From Alphaproteobacteria bacterium (GTDB taxonomy: Bacteria; Pseudomonadota; Alphaproteobacteria; Micavibrionales; Micavibrionaceae): a stretch of 64,000 bases of DNA. The position numbers and the translations under genes are program-made. The notes below the pieces were generated by a model that was not told where the DNA came from, did no database searches, and saw only the letters and a program-made list of their open reading frames with translations. Each line of letters begins with the position of its first letter. Within the stretch, counting starts at the first letter, position 1. The stretch is from assembly GCA_018000295.1 (NCBI GenBank), contig JAGNKE010000012.1, positions 1 through 64,000 of the forward strand. The letters run 5' to 3'. Shown piece by piece: positions 26,814 through 38,369 of this stretch.

Positions 26814-27734
26814 TTAAAGGATGAAACGGAAGCGTCTGGAGAAAAGTACGAGAGCTATGGCAGCGAACGTACTTGATATCAGTGAAAAAAAGAAGAGAGC
26901 GCTGCCCTCCGGGACTCCCCAGTATTTACCATAAATTACAAAAAAGGGGTGGACCAAGTATAATGCCAAGGACAATTTTCCAAGAGGCAGGCTGCTTTCA
27001 AAAGGTCTGTGCGATTTCACCCAGCCGAAAACGGCGGGACACAGAATTATCAGCGAGAAGTACATATCGACAGAGCGACCTAGAGCAAAATATTTGACGA
27101 TTGAAATTTCTACAAGAAATAAAGCGAATGCCAGAAGCAAAACCACAGGGCGGCTTTTTTCGAAAAAATGCTCCAGATCGTTGTAATAGTAACCAGCGAG
27201 AACGAAAGGCAGGCCAAACAAAACCGCATTGCGATAGTAGTAAAATGGCGGTATTCCGGGAGAGGATGACAATAGGTAGAAGAGAAGCGTACAGCCGGTC
27301 CAATATAAGCCTAATGCCAGTAAAAGATTGAGGCGCGACCCGAGTTTTTTTGTTTTTATGGTAATAAAAGCAGCCACTGCCAGAGCCGGCAGATACCATA
27401 AGTGACCGTAACCGAAGAGAATGACTTTTAATAAGCGGAAAACCCCGACTGCCGTGAGAGGTATCTGCCATATGAATACAGGAAGATAAACAAGCGTCCA
27501 TACGGCATAAAGCACGAGTATCCTCTTGAGCCAGCCGTAGAGCTTCCTGCTGTCAGTCTCACGAGGCAGAAAATAACCACTGATGACAAAGAACAACGGT
27601 ACGGCCGCACGGAACACCCCGTTGCATAGAAATGATGAAAGAGCGGGAAAGGACTCCAAGAATACCAGTGAATGCAGTCCTATCACCATTACCGCCAGCA
27701 CAACTTTAAGATAGTCCAGCCAGCCGTTTCTCAC
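26814..27734 (-). CDS. Acyltransferase family 3 membrane protein
   Basis: The 306-residue protein begins MRNGWLDYLKVVLAVMVIGL, carries the early conserved His (LHSLVF) and has about ten hydrophobic segments, including PLFFVISGYFL, which matches the acyltransferase-3 family. Members transfer acetyl or succinyl groups onto sugars of surface glycans or lipids. The codons are AT-rich relative to rlmE and guaB, suggesting transfer. No neighbouring sugar pathway identifies its target. Confidence 0.82.
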   Translation of the reverse strand: MRNGWLDYLKVVLAVMVIGLHSLVFLESFPALSSFLCNGVFRAAVPLFFVISGYFLPRETDSRKLYGWLKRILVLYAVWTLVYLPVFIWQIPLTAVGVFRLLKVILFGYGHLWYLPALAVAAFITIKTKKLGSRLNLLLALGLYWTGCTLLFYLLSSSPGIPPFYYYRNAVLFGLPFVLAGYYYNDLEHFFEKSRPVVLLLAFALFLVEISIVKYFALGRSVDMYFSLIILCPAVFGWVKSHRPFESSLPLGKLSLALYLVHPFFVIYGKYWGVPEGSALFFFSLISSTFAAIALVLFSRRFRFIL

Positions 27735-27919
27735 AAGAAGTCCTAAAGGTTGAGAAATAATCAGATTTTGTTATTTTTTAGCATAGCTCAATCGAAAAAA
27801 GGAGATATTTATCCCAGCACTCACATTTTAGGCTGCTGAGAGTAGTAATTTCTTTACTTTGCACGAAAAACCCGTATAACTCACCTGCAAATTCCGCGCA
27901 GCGCGACCCGAAGATTTGA

Positions 27920-30153
<2,234 letters not shown>

Positions 30154-30242
30154 ACAACAACTCCTTGCTATTATTGGCGTTGTCTTTTCCGCAAGGCTTT
30201 TATAGATTGTCATGAAGTGAAACAAATTACCCTCGGAATTCT

Positions 30243-31580
30243 ATGAGACTCTTTTTTTTGGGAATTATCTCTGCCTACCTGTTTTTTATTCTTGTTCATT
30301 TTTTCAATCCTGCTGCTTTCAACGACATTCTAGTCAAGCCCTCCATCGGTCTTTCCAGCCTCAGGACTGTTCAGGCTATGAGCGATGTCCCGTTCCCGGA
30401 ATGGTTTTTCTTCCCTGAGCGTAACGAGAAGAAGGGAGCCTTTACCTATGAAATTCAAGCTGTCTGGGGGGATGCGACCCTGTTGACATCCGCCGACAGG
30501 AATGAGGTTTCCCTGATTGACCATTCCGGCAAAGTCCTTCACCACTGGACGGCGAAATTTTATGATATCTGGCCCAACCCCACTCATGTCCCGGTCCTGC
30601 TGCCCGCGCAGCACATCACCCTTCACCGTGCCTTTCTTGATCCTTCTGGTAATGGGGATCTTTATGTTTTTTTCTTCGGCGGGGGCGGCAATGTGTATGA
30701 GTACGGGATGGCAAAAATCGACAAAGATTCGAATATCCTCTGGGATCTCCCTCTGCCAGTTCATCATGATTTGGCGTTTCTGCCCGATGGAACGCTTGTT
30801 ACGTTTATCTCGGAGTATGTGGCCTCCGTAGACACCAACCTTTACAGTTTTGATCCTCCCTACCTTAACGAGTCCCTGCTTTTTATCAGCCCCGAGGGTA
30901 AGGTTCTTAAAAAATCGCCCCTTCTTGAGGCTTTGAGTCAGTCAAATGCCAAGGCTTTCATGAAAACGCTTGGAAGTATTCCACTCGACGGGTTTTTGAG
31001 GACCGGGGATGTTCTTCACCCTAACACGATCACCCCAATACCCGACTTTGTTATCGGCAAGGCGCCTATGCTCAAGGCGAACCGTCTTCTAATCTCTTTC
31101 CGTAACCTAAATCTTCTGACAATCATTAATGTTGAAACCCTTGAGGCCGAGTGGTCCAGTTTTGGACCATGGCACGGGCAGCACAGCCCTAAGTTCCTCG
31201 AGAACGGTCATTTGGTTCTACTCGATAATCTTGGAGGGATGGCCGAAACGGATGCTGCGCGGATCCTTGAGATCGATTTGAATACGATGGGCATCGTGTG
31301 GTCATACCATGGAACAAAGGACAACCCGTTCAGCAGCATTTACAATGGTATGGTCGATCCTTTACCCAACGGGAACTATCTTGTTACCGAAACGCATAGC
31401 GGGCGTGTTTTCGAGATTACGCGCGATAAAAATATTGTTTGGGAGTACTATGCTCCCGGGCGCTATCCGTATACGGGTAAAGGCCGATCTATTTTTCCCA
31501 AGGACAAGATTAGAATTCCCTCTCTCTTCACGGCAAAGCGTTACCGTTTTTCCGATCTGCCTTTTCTGTCAATAAAATAG
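30243..31580 (+). CDS. Arylsulfotransferase (ASST) family protein
   Basis: The 445-residue protein has an N-terminal membrane segment (LFFLGIISAYLFFILVHFF) and blade-like repeats (SLIDHSGKVLHHWTAKFYDI, ARILEIDLNTMGIVWSYHG, FEITRDKNIVWEYYAPG), a pattern of ASST beta-propellers. ASST enzymes transfer sulfate between phenolic donors and acceptors without PAPS, at the outer face of the inner membrane. It converges with a sulfotransferase gene, overlapping its 3' end by 12 bases. The region is AT-rich. Confidence 0.85.
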   Translation: MRLFFLGIISAYLFFILVHFFNPAAFNDILVKPSIGLSSLRTVQAMSDVPFPEWFFFPERNEKKGAFTYEIQAVWGDATLLTSADRNEVSLIDHSGKVLHHWTAKFYDIWPNPTHVPVLLPAQHITLHRAFLDPSGNGDLYVFFFGGGGNVYEYGMAKIDKDSNILWDLPLPVHHDLAFLPDGTLVTFISEYVASVDTNLYSFDPPYLNESLLFISPEGKVLKKSPLLEALSQSNAKAFMKTLGSIPLDGFLRTGDVLHPNTITPIPDFVIGKAPMLKANRLLISFRNLNLLTIINVETLEAEWSSFGPWHGQHSPKFLENGHLVLLDNLGGMAETDAARILEIDLNTMGIVWSYHGTKDNPFSSIYNGMVDPLPNGNYLVTETHSGRVFEITRDKNIVWEYYAPGRYPYTGKGRSIFPKDKIRIPSLFTAKRYRFSDLPFLSIK

Positions 31581-32705
31581 GCTTCTCGTCCTTTCTGTGA
31601 TTTCTCCAATTTTCTTTTTTTCCTCTTCGGTAAATCCCGCTTCGTAATAATCCGGGGCGCTGATTTTTTGTGCAAAATTTCTTACTTCCTCCGAGAATGG
31701 AATGTCACAAAAATCCGTGATTTTTTTTGCGTATTCGAGAGGCTCCGAGCATAAATCCTCGTACCGGATCAAGAGAATATTTTTTGACAGATTGGTGAAG
31801 GAAGAGAGGGTGTTATGCAGAAATCCGTATGTGTTGTTCCAAAGATGCGCCCATCCCTCCACCTCCTTGTTTTCCGACCATGCCTTCACTATTTCCCGGG
31901 CATCTTGGCAGGAATTATAATTGGGGGGGATTCTGTGCGGCCCGAACTCATAATGTCCTATCTGTTTCATGTATCTTAGCACCCTCGGGTTGGCAACCTT
32001 GCAGAAGAGGTAGTGCTGTTTCATCAGAGAGGCGACGTGCGCTTCCGGCTCTCTGATCAACAGAATGAAGCGGGCATCGGGGTAAAGTTTCAGAATGTAG
32101 GGTATGCGGGCCAGATTGTAATTGCCCTTGGCCAGATAGCGTTCCTTTTTTCCCAGAAGAAGCATTTTCCTGATGCTGTTTTTATAGAAGCTCTCGAAGG
32201 CGGGGTTGCTGTTGTTTTCCGTCAGCACACTGGAAATATCAGGGTCGGTGATGCGGCCCGGGAAAAAATGCATCCATATCATTTCCTCTATCGCCTCAGG
32301 ACTTTTTGCCGTCACCTTAATCCGGTCCAAATGCGCCCTTTCGACAGCCTGACTGTCGCCGCGTGTACCCACAATCTTGTTCCAAATCAGGGGAAAGGAA
32401 ATGAACGGGTAGTACTGGTACGTGAAGCTGGAAAAGACGTTGCTGTGGTGAAGAAGTTCTAGGGTTATCGTCGTGCCAGAACGCGCCAGTCCGCAGACGT
32501 AGACGGGCTTGGTGACGGTAATTTCGTCCAGTTTCGGCTGGTAGTATTCCGATTCCATTTTGCCCAGAAAAAACCAAAAGGGTTCCATTGCTTTTGCGAT
32601 AATTCCGGCATAGTGTAGTGGTGTGCTGATCTTGTAGCTTTGCGCGTTGTTCGTAATGTTTTTGTCGATATAATCTTTGTATGAAGCTTTTTTTTCTTTT
32701 TTCAT
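31569..32705 (-). CDS. Sulfotransferase family protein (PAPS-dependent)
   Basis: The 378-residue product has the PAPS loop YVCGLARSGTTITLELLHHS (about residues 69-88) and the downstream FILLIREPEAHVASLMKQHY 3'-phosphate segment. It also has ILLIRYEDLCSEPLEYAKKI, typical of Sulfotransfer_3 proteins. It likely sulfates a lipid or glycan in the cytoplasm. Its start lies only six bases from the divergent start of a small membrane gene. It is paired with an ASST-type gene. Confidence 0.85.
   Translation of the reverse strand: MKKEKKASYKDYIDKNITNNAQSYKISTPLHYAGIIAKAMEPFWFFLGKMESEYYQPKLDEITVTKPVYVCGLARSGTTITLELLHHSNVFSSFTYQYYPFISFPLIWNKIVGTRGDSQAVERAHLDRIKVTAKSPEAIEEMIWMHFFPGRITDPDISSVLTENNSNPAFESFYKNSIRKMLLLGKKERYLAKGNYNLARIPYILKLYPDARFILLIREPEAHVASLMKQHYLFCKVANPRVLRYMKQIGHYEFGPHRIPPNYNSCQDAREIVKAWSENKEVEGWAHLWNNTYGFLHNTLSSFTNLSKNILLIRYEDLCSEPLEYAKKITDFCDIPFSEEVRNFAQKISAPDYYEAGFTEEEKKKIGEITERTRSLFY
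32647..32674 (+). promoter_or_regulatory. Possible promoter of the small membrane gene at 32712
   Basis: TATAAT at 32669-32674, with TTGTTC at 32647-32652 sixteen bases upstream, gives a sigma70-like promoter pointing right. It lies inside the 5' coding part of the divergent sulfotransferase gene, because the two start codons are only six bases apart. The match may be by chance in this AT-rich stretch. Confidence 0.35.
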
Positions 32706-32711
32706 GGATAT

Positions 32712-32957
32712 ATGATGTCTCGAAGGCTCCGGTTTGTAGTTTTTTTGGCGCTCTTTAGCGGGCTTACGTTGGCGAGCTTTCCTGCGTTTGCCTATATCGG
32801 CCCTGCCATAGCTTTTATCGCTTACCTTCTTGGCCCAGTGGTTGCTGTTGTGGCCGGAATAGCCATGATTCTATCTTTTCCTATCCTAAAACTCTATCGA
32901 AAATTCAAAGGAAAAGATAAGAAAGTTCCCTCTGAAGACAAGATCGATCCCTCTTAA
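32712..32957 (+). CDS. Small membrane protein of the sulfotransferase cluster (81 aa)
   Basis: It has a signal-like N-terminus (FVVFLALFSGLTLASFPAFA) followed by YIGPAIAFIAYLLGP and a second membrane segment, ending in a Lys-rich tail (KFKGKDKKV). Small proteins beginning AYIGPG... often accompany ASST and alkaline phosphatase-like genes, so it probably belongs with them, but the function is unknown. ATG at 32712 or 32715 could be used. Confidence 0.6.
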   Translation: MMSRRLRFVVFLALFSGLTLASFPAFAYIGPAIAFIAYLLGPVVAVVAGIAMILSFPILKLYRKFKGKDKKVPSEDKIDPS

Positions 32958-33078
32958 CTTATTGATTTAGATAAATTATTTGATATTTATCTCTCTCCTT
33001 GATCTTTCTTGAGGTTTGTAGCATATTTCCCTCGCTCTGCGAGATTTTTCGCGGATTTTTTCATTGAGGAAGAAAAAC

Positions 33079-33456
33079 ATGAAACTGAACCACCTGATGA
33101 TGGCCGCCGGCGTTGCCGCTGCTGCCCTGTTCGGCGCAAGCCAAGTCACCTTCGCTGAAGACGCTGCCGCTCCTGCGGAAGCTGCTCCTGCTGAAGCCTC
33201 TACAACCGAAGCTGCTGCTGACGCTGCTGCGACCGAAGTTGCCGAAGTTAAAGAACTGACCCTTGCTGACGGCACGAAAGTTCACGTCAAAGAAGGCCAA
33301 GTCACCGTTGTCGGCGCTGACGGCACCGAGACCCCTGCTCCCGATGGCGAGCACACACTTGCTGACGGCACGAAAATCAAAACCATGGGCGGCGTGATCG
33401 CTGAAGAAGCTCCTGCAGCCGGCGAAGAAGCCCCTGCTGAAGAGCCGGCTCACTAA
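33079..33456 (+). CDS. Secreted Ala/Glu-rich protein (125 aa)
   Basis: The start at 33079 has a GAGGA site and gives a signal peptide (MKLNHLMMAAGVAAAALFGA, ending near SQVTFA). The mature protein is rich in Ala and Glu, with the near-repeats LADGTKVHVKEGQVTVVGAD and HTLADGTKIKTMGGVIAEEA. Codon choice is strongly biased (for example GCT, CCT and GTC), as in highly expressed genes. A strong terminator follows, so it is a single-gene unit. It may be an abundant periplasmic or surface protein; function unknown. Confidence 0.75.
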   Translation: MKLNHLMMAAGVAAAALFGASQVTFAEDAAAPAEAAPAEASTTEAAADAAATEVAEVKELTLADGTKVHVKEGQVTVVGADGTETPAPDGEHTLADGTKIKTMGGVIAEEAPAAGEEAPAEEPAH

Positions 33457-33498
33457 TCTCTTCGCCTTCGGGCGTTCAGATTGAGTCGTACAGACATA

Positions 33499-33532
33499 AA
33501 AAGCCTGACCAGCGATCTGCGGTCAGGCTTTT
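33499..33532 (+). terminator. Rho-independent terminator of the Ala/Glu-rich protein gene
   Basis: A 12-bp perfect stem (33499-33510 with 33521-33532, core agcctgacc/ggtcaggct) and a 10-base loop are followed by a T-rich run. This is a textbook intrinsic terminator. Confidence 0.9.
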
Positions 33533-33571
33533 TTCTTTTCATTTTAGATTTTTAGGTCTACACCCACAGTC

Positions 33572-34861
33572 ATGAAACCTTCTTCGCGCATCGAAGCGAC
33601 TATCGAAATACTCAGTAAGGGGCATCTGGCCCGTGTGCCGCTTGATTCCAGCGTGGGCGATTATATGCGGGTGCGGCGGTATATCGGCGCCAAGGACCGG
33701 AATGAAATTGCACAGCGCGTTTACAATATTGTGCGTGCTCATGCGCGACTGGGGTGGTGGCTTGATAAAGCCGGAGTCGAGAATAAGCCGCGCCACCTTG
33801 TCATCGCCTGGCTGGTGCTGGGCGAAAAGCTGCAGCAAAAGCGACTTGCCGATCTGTTCGATGCTTCGCAGTACTCGCCGGACCTCTTATCGGAGCAAGA
33901 GCTTTATCTTGTCAGGAAGCTGGAGGGGCAGGCGCTGGACTCCCCCGAGATGCCGGAAGCCGTGTGCGCGGAGTGCCCGCCGGAGTTTGAGGCGCGGCTG
34001 CGCGAATTATTCGGCGATGATTTTTTACCGGAGATGCAGGCGATGCTGCTCCCGGCGCCGCTTGATCTGCGGGTGAATCTGTTTCTTATGGATAAGGAAA
34101 AGGTTATCAGCGCCCTTGAGGGGGATAACGTCAAAACTTCTGAAACCCCTTACTCTCCCTGGGGATTGCGGTGCGCGGGGAAAGCGTTTCTCTCCCGCAC
34201 GAAGGCCTTTCGAAAAGGATGGATCGAGATTCAGGACGAGGGATCGCAGATGATCGCCGCCCTGTGCGAAGCCCAGCCGGGGATGCAGGTTCTGGATTTC
34301 TGCGCCGGGGCGGGCGGGAAGACTCTGGCCCTGGCCGGGGCGATGATGCGTAAGGGGCGGATCGTGGCGATGGACACGGACGAGAATCGCCTGATGAAAG
34401 GACGTGCGCGTTACAAGAAGGCGCAGTTGGCGGATATTATCGAGGTGCGGCCGTTGTCGGACGATCGGCACCGGCGGTGGCTCAAGAGACAAAAAGGGAC
34501 GTTCGATGTTGTGCTGCTGGATGTGCCGTGTTCGGGCAGCGGGACGTGGCGGCGGAATCCCGATATGCGCTGGCGGGTATACGGGCCGGAGATTGCGGAG
34601 CTTAAGACACTGCAAATGGACATTCTTGAGAAGGCCTCGCCGTGCGTGAAGCCCGGCGGGAGGCTGGTCTATGCCACCTGCTCCCTGCTGCGCGAGGAGA
34701 ACGAGGCGCAGATAGAGGCTTTTCTGGAGCGGCATCCGGATTTTACGCTTGAGCCTGTTGATGAGACGAGGGGGCTTGGAAGTCCTTTTATGCGCCTAAC
34801 ACCCTTGAGGCATCAAACGGACGGGTTTTTCGCGGCGGTTATGAAGCGGGTCGAGGCTTAG
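33572..34861 (+). CDS. RsmB/NOP2-family RNA (cytosine-5) methyltransferase
   Basis: The 429-residue protein has a C-terminal SAM-dependent domain: VLDFCAGAGGKTLALAG (motif I), VLLDVPCSGSGTWRRNPDMR (motif IV with a catalytic-set Cys) and LVYATCSLLREENEAQIEAF (motif VI with the second Cys). The N-terminal part is helical, as in RsmB. It probably methylates C967 of 16S rRNA or a related site. It follows the terminator at 33532 and runs into a convergent HAD gene. Confidence 0.88.
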   Translation: MKPSSRIEATIEILSKGHLARVPLDSSVGDYMRVRRYIGAKDRNEIAQRVYNIVRAHARLGWWLDKAGVENKPRHLVIAWLVLGEKLQQKRLADLFDASQYSPDLLSEQELYLVRKLEGQALDSPEMPEAVCAECPPEFEARLRELFGDDFLPEMQAMLLPAPLDLRVNLFLMDKEKVISALEGDNVKTSETPYSPWGLRCAGKAFLSRTKAFRKGWIEIQDEGSQMIAALCEAQPGMQVLDFCAGAGGKTLALAGAMMRKGRIVAMDTDENRLMKGRARYKKAQLADIIEVRPLSDDRHRRWLKRQKGTFDVVLLDVPCSGSGTWRRNPDMRWRVYGPEIAELKTLQMDILEKASPCVKPGGRLVYATCSLLREENEAQIEAFLERHPDFTLEPVDETRGLGSPFMRLTPLRHQTDGFFAAVMKRVEA

Positions 34862-34867
34862 AGGATT

Positions 34868-35743
34868 TCAGTCGTGGTCGTGGCCGCGCACATGGAGCGG
34901 CTCAGATTTTTCCGGGCCTTCGAGGGTCCAGCCCGTCCTTTCCTGTTCCAGATCCTCATCATGATGGAGGCCGTTATTGCCCAGGATCACGGCGGCGATG
35001 TCGTTGCGGTTACGCACCACAACATCCACATAATCGGGCAGTTTCCTGACGTTCACCTTGCCCACGGTATCGACCAGAATGGTCATCATGCCCAGCGCCT
35101 TGGCGTGTTTGAGGTTGGAGACGCTGTCCTCGACCATCGCAAAATTGACACCGCGCTCCGCCGGATTTTTGGTTTGCGGCACACCGATCTTGTCGAGAAG
35201 GGCCGCGTACATCGCGGGGGACTGGTTTTTACCCGGACGGCCGGGGACATCGTCCTTATGGATGACGTCGTCGTGCGCGGCGCTGAAGAGGTGTGCAAGA
35301 TGGTTGCGGCCGAGTGAATAATCGGTCCATTCCTCGTTGCCGTGGGTGGCGATGTAAAGACCGACGCCCGCGCCTTTGAGTTCTGTTAACGCCTGTTCCG
35401 GCGCGTCGGCGTGGTCGAAGTATCCGTCCTGCTGGCTGGTCAGTTCGATCAAATTGCGGTAATGATCGCGGCGGAGTTGTTCCGCATCCATGCCATATTC
35501 CTCGGCGAATATTTCGAGAGCGCCGCCATAGTGTTTTTTGCTTTTGTCGATCAGGCTTTCAATTTCGAGGACGCTGCGGAAGCTCATCTGGGGCTGGGAT
35601 TTTACGGCCAGAACGGCGGCTTCCGTGTGGACATCGTGGGCGTTCTCGGGTTCCTTATAGAGTGTGCCGTCATTGTCGAGAATCACGCCCTCGATCATCG
35701 CGGCGTGGCGAAACGACTTATTTTTGCTAAACAAAACCGCCAT
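34868..35743 (-). CDS. HAD superfamily hydrolase
   Basis: The 291-residue protein has motif I DNDGTLYKEPEN near residues 23-34 with nucleophile D23 and acid D25, a middle VGLYIATHGNEEW (motif II-like), and FAMVEDSVSNLKHAKALGMM (motif IV). It is therefore a phosphatase-type HAD enzyme with an alpha-helical cap. An internal ATG at residue 16 is a possible start. The C-terminal tail is His/Asp-rich (HVRGHDHD). The substrate cannot be named. Confidence 0.82.
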   Translation of the reverse strand: MAVLFSKNKSFRHAAMIEGVILDNDGTLYKEPENAHDVHTEAAVLAVKSQPQMSFRSVLEIESLIDKSKKHYGGALEIFAEEYGMDAEQLRRDHYRNLIELTSQQDGYFDHADAPEQALTELKGAGVGLYIATHGNEEWTDYSLGRNHLAHLFSAAHDDVIHKDDVPGRPGKNQSPAMYAALLDKIGVPQTKNPAERGVNFAMVEDSVSNLKHAKALGMMTILVDTVGKVNVRKLPDYVDVVVRNRNDIAAVILGNNGLHHDEDLEQERTGWTLEGPEKSEPLHVRGHDHD

Positions 35744-35840
35744 CGGTTTTGACCCTGTTTTCTTGTTTTTATAATTTTACACAGTATTGCTGTAGAAAGC
35801 GTTTATGTCAAAAAAATTCGTTTTTTGGTTTCGAAACATG

Positions 35841-35870
35841 AAAAGGCCCGCTGCAAAAAGCGGGCCTTTT
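35841..35870 (-). terminator. Bidirectional terminator between the HAD and metE genes
   Basis: An 11-bp perfect stem (35841-35851, aaaaggcccgc, with 35860-35870) and an eight-base loop lie 28 bases beyond metE's stop. Flanking A and T runs mean that it could work from either side. It most likely ends the metE transcript. Confidence 0.8.
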
Positions 35871-35898
35871 GTTATTTTTAAGCTGTTTTATCAGCTTG

Positions 35899-38238
35899 TT
35901 AGGCGGCTTTCGATTTCGCCTTTGCGCGCATCTCGTCGGCGGCAACCACCATGTTCTTGAGTGCCTGCTTGACCTCCGGCCAGCCGCGAGTCTTCAGACC
36001 GCAATCCGGGTTGACCCAGATCTGGCGTTCGTCCAGAACCTTCTTGGCTTTTTCGAGCAGGTCCACCATCTCCTTCGTGCTCGGCACGCGGGGGGAGTGG
36101 ATGTCGTACACGCCGGGGCCGATCTCATTCGGGTATTTGTACTGCGCGAAGGCATCGAGCAGTTCCATTTGCGAACGGGAGGTTTCGATCGAGATCACGT
36201 CCGCATCCATGGCGCCGATCGAATCGATGACGTCGTTGAACTCGGAGTAGCACATATGCGTGTGGATCTGGGTTTCGTCCTCAACACAGCAGGCGGTGAT
36301 GCGGAAATCCTCAACGGCGTTGTCGAGATAGGCTTTCCAGTCGGCTTTGCGCAGAGGCAGACCCTCGCGGAAGGCGGCCTCGTCGATCTGGATCATGCGG
36401 ATGCCCGCTTTTTCCAGGTCAGAGACTTCGTCGCGGATCGCCAGAGCGATCTGCTTGGAGGTCAGGCTGCGCGGCTGGTCGTCCCGGACGAAGGACCATT
36501 GCAGGATCGTGATGGGGCCGGTGAGCATTCCCTTCATGATCTTCTGGGTCTGATCCTGTGCGTATTTGGACCATTCGACGGTCATCGGGTTCGGGCGGGA
36601 GACGTCGCCGAAAATGATCGGCGGCTTCACGCAACGGGAACCGTAAGACTGCACCCATCCGAATTTCGAGAAGGTGAAGCCAGCCAGTTGTTCGCCGAAA
36701 TATTCGACCATGTCGTTACGCTCGGGTTCGCCGTGCACGAGAACATCAATGCCAATTTCATGCTGGAACTCCACAACAGAGCGGATTTCCGCCTGCATCG
36801 CTTCCTTGTATTTCGCATCGTTGATGGTTCCGGCCTTGTGGTCGGCGCGGGCCTTGCGAATTTCAGGAGTCTGCGGGAAGGAGCCGATCGAGGTCGTCGG
36901 ATACAGCGGAAGGTTCAACGCCTTGTGCTGGACCTGCTGACGCTTCGCGAAGGGCGATTTGCGCTGCTTCATGTCCGGGGTGATGCCCTCTACGCGCTTC
37001 TTGACCTTCTGGTCGTGGATGCGGGTCGAGGTCCGGCGGTCTTCCTGTACGGCATCGCTGGCCTTGATTTCGGCGGCGATGGCGTCCTTACCCTGATTAG
37101 CACCTTTGGCGATGGTTGCAATTTCAGAGAGTTTCTGGGTCGCGTAGGCGAGCCAGCTTCTGATCTGCTTGTCCATTTCCTTTTCGCTGTTGAGGTCCAC
37201 AGGCGTGTGGATGAGCGAGCTGCTTCCGGCTACAAAGACATTGTCCTTGCCGAGTTTCGCTACGGCCTTTTCTACGAGCTTAAGCGATTTGGAGAGGTCG
37301 TTCTTCCAGATGTTGCGGCCATCGACCACGCCAACAGAAAGAATCTTGCCCGAGGGGATTTTGGCCAGAGCGGCATCGAGATCCTTTTCGGCGTTGTTCG
37401 CTCCCGTATTTGCCTGACCGGGGCCACGGCAAAGATCGATATGGAAGGCATCGACCGGAGCGGAGAAGAACGTGTCGGCATTGTCGCGCAGCGTATCGAA
37501 GTAGCTGGTGACGATGATTTTGAGGCCGGGGACGGCTTCGCGGATTTCCTTGTAGGCCGCCTTGAAGGCGTCACGGTACTGAGGCTCAAGGTCGAGAACC
37601 ATCGCGGGTTCGTCGATCTGGACCCACTGGGCACCGAGATCTTTGAGTTTTTTGAGGATCTCAACGTAGACCGGAACCAGCTTGGGAACCAGCGTGCAAC
37701 GGCAGGCGTCAAATCCGGCCTGCTTTTTACCGATTCGCACGAAGGTAATGGGGCCGACGATCACGGGGCGGGTTTCGATGCCCTGATCCTTGGATTCTTT
37801 GTACTGGTCAAAAATCTTGGTCGAGGAGAGTTTGAAGGAGGTTTTCTCCGTAAACTCGGGCACCATGTAGTGGTAGTTGGTGTCGAACCACTTGGTCATT
37901 TCCATCGCGGTCACGTCCACACCGCCCTGCTGACGGCCACGGGCCATCGCGAAGTAGGTGTCGAGATCGACGTTTTTGCCGTCCCACTTGTAACGCTCGG
38001 GAATTGCGCCCAGCGTACAGATCAGATCGAGAATCTGGTCGTAGAAGGAAAAGTCGTTGGAGGGGATGTGTTCGATGCCCGCATCCTTCTGCAGTTTCCA
38101 GTTATGAGCGCGCAGGGATTTTCCCGTTGCGAGAAGTGCCTCTTGAGAGCTGTTGCCCTTCCAGTAATCTTCGACGGCCTTTTTCAGTTGGCGCATGTCA
38201 CCGATGCGCGGGAAGCCCAGGTTGGTAGCGAGAACCAT
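35899..38238 (-). CDS. metE: 5-methyltetrahydropteroyltriglutamate--homocysteine methyltransferase (cobalamin-independent)
   Basis: MetE makes methionine from homocysteine without B12. The 779-residue enzyme has the N-terminal LGFPRIGDMRQLKKAVEDYW and the C-terminal zinc site: HTHMCYSEFNDVIDSIGAMD and NPDCGLKTRGWPEVK. It has an ideal GGAGGAATG start. It follows a PfkB-type kinase gene on the same strand, with metF further upstream. I see no riboswitch-like structure in the 131-base leader. Confidence 0.97.
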   Translation of the reverse strand: MVLATNLGFPRIGDMRQLKKAVEDYWKGNSSQEALLATGKSLRAHNWKLQKDAGIEHIPSNDFSFYDQILDLICTLGAIPERYKWDGKNVDLDTYFAMARGRQQGGVDVTAMEMTKWFDTNYHYMVPEFTEKTSFKLSSTKIFDQYKESKDQGIETRPVIVGPITFVRIGKKQAGFDACRCTLVPKLVPVYVEILKKLKDLGAQWVQIDEPAMVLDLEPQYRDAFKAAYKEIREAVPGLKIIVTSYFDTLRDNADTFFSAPVDAFHIDLCRGPGQANTGANNAEKDLDAALAKIPSGKILSVGVVDGRNIWKNDLSKSLKLVEKAVAKLGKDNVFVAGSSSLIHTPVDLNSEKEMDKQIRSWLAYATQKLSEIATIAKGANQGKDAIAAEIKASDAVQEDRRTSTRIHDQKVKKRVEGITPDMKQRKSPFAKRQQVQHKALNLPLYPTTSIGSFPQTPEIRKARADHKAGTINDAKYKEAMQAEIRSVVEFQHEIGIDVLVHGEPERNDMVEYFGEQLAGFTFSKFGWVQSYGSRCVKPPIIFGDVSRPNPMTVEWSKYAQDQTQKIMKGMLTGPITILQWSFVRDDQPRSLTSKQIALAIRDEVSDLEKAGIRMIQIDEAAFREGLPLRKADWKAYLDNAVEDFRITACCVEDETQIHTHMCYSEFNDVIDSIGAMDADVISIETSRSQMELLDAFAQYKYPNEIGPGVYDIHSPRVPSTKEMVDLLEKAKKVLDERQIWVNPDCGLKTRGWPEVKQALKNMVVAADEMRAKAKSKAA

Positions 38239-38369
38239 TCATTCCTCCATAAGGGGGGTTTTACAAAAATAAATCATGAATGGGATAGAACGGTTTGCCG
38301 CAAAGATCAAGAAAAAAGCGCCTGTCCGCGCCTTGCCGGAAAAAAGGAAAATGGCGGTCCCTGCAAGAA

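Noticed and set aside
26780..27760. Weak similarity of the rlmE end to bases near 27745, around the acyltransferase gene
   Set aside because: Only about 11 of 16 AT-rich bases match; not distinguishable from chance.
38239..38369. Possible SAM or cobalamin riboswitch upstream of metE
   Set aside because: The 131-base leader shows no conserved riboswitch core that I could recognise.
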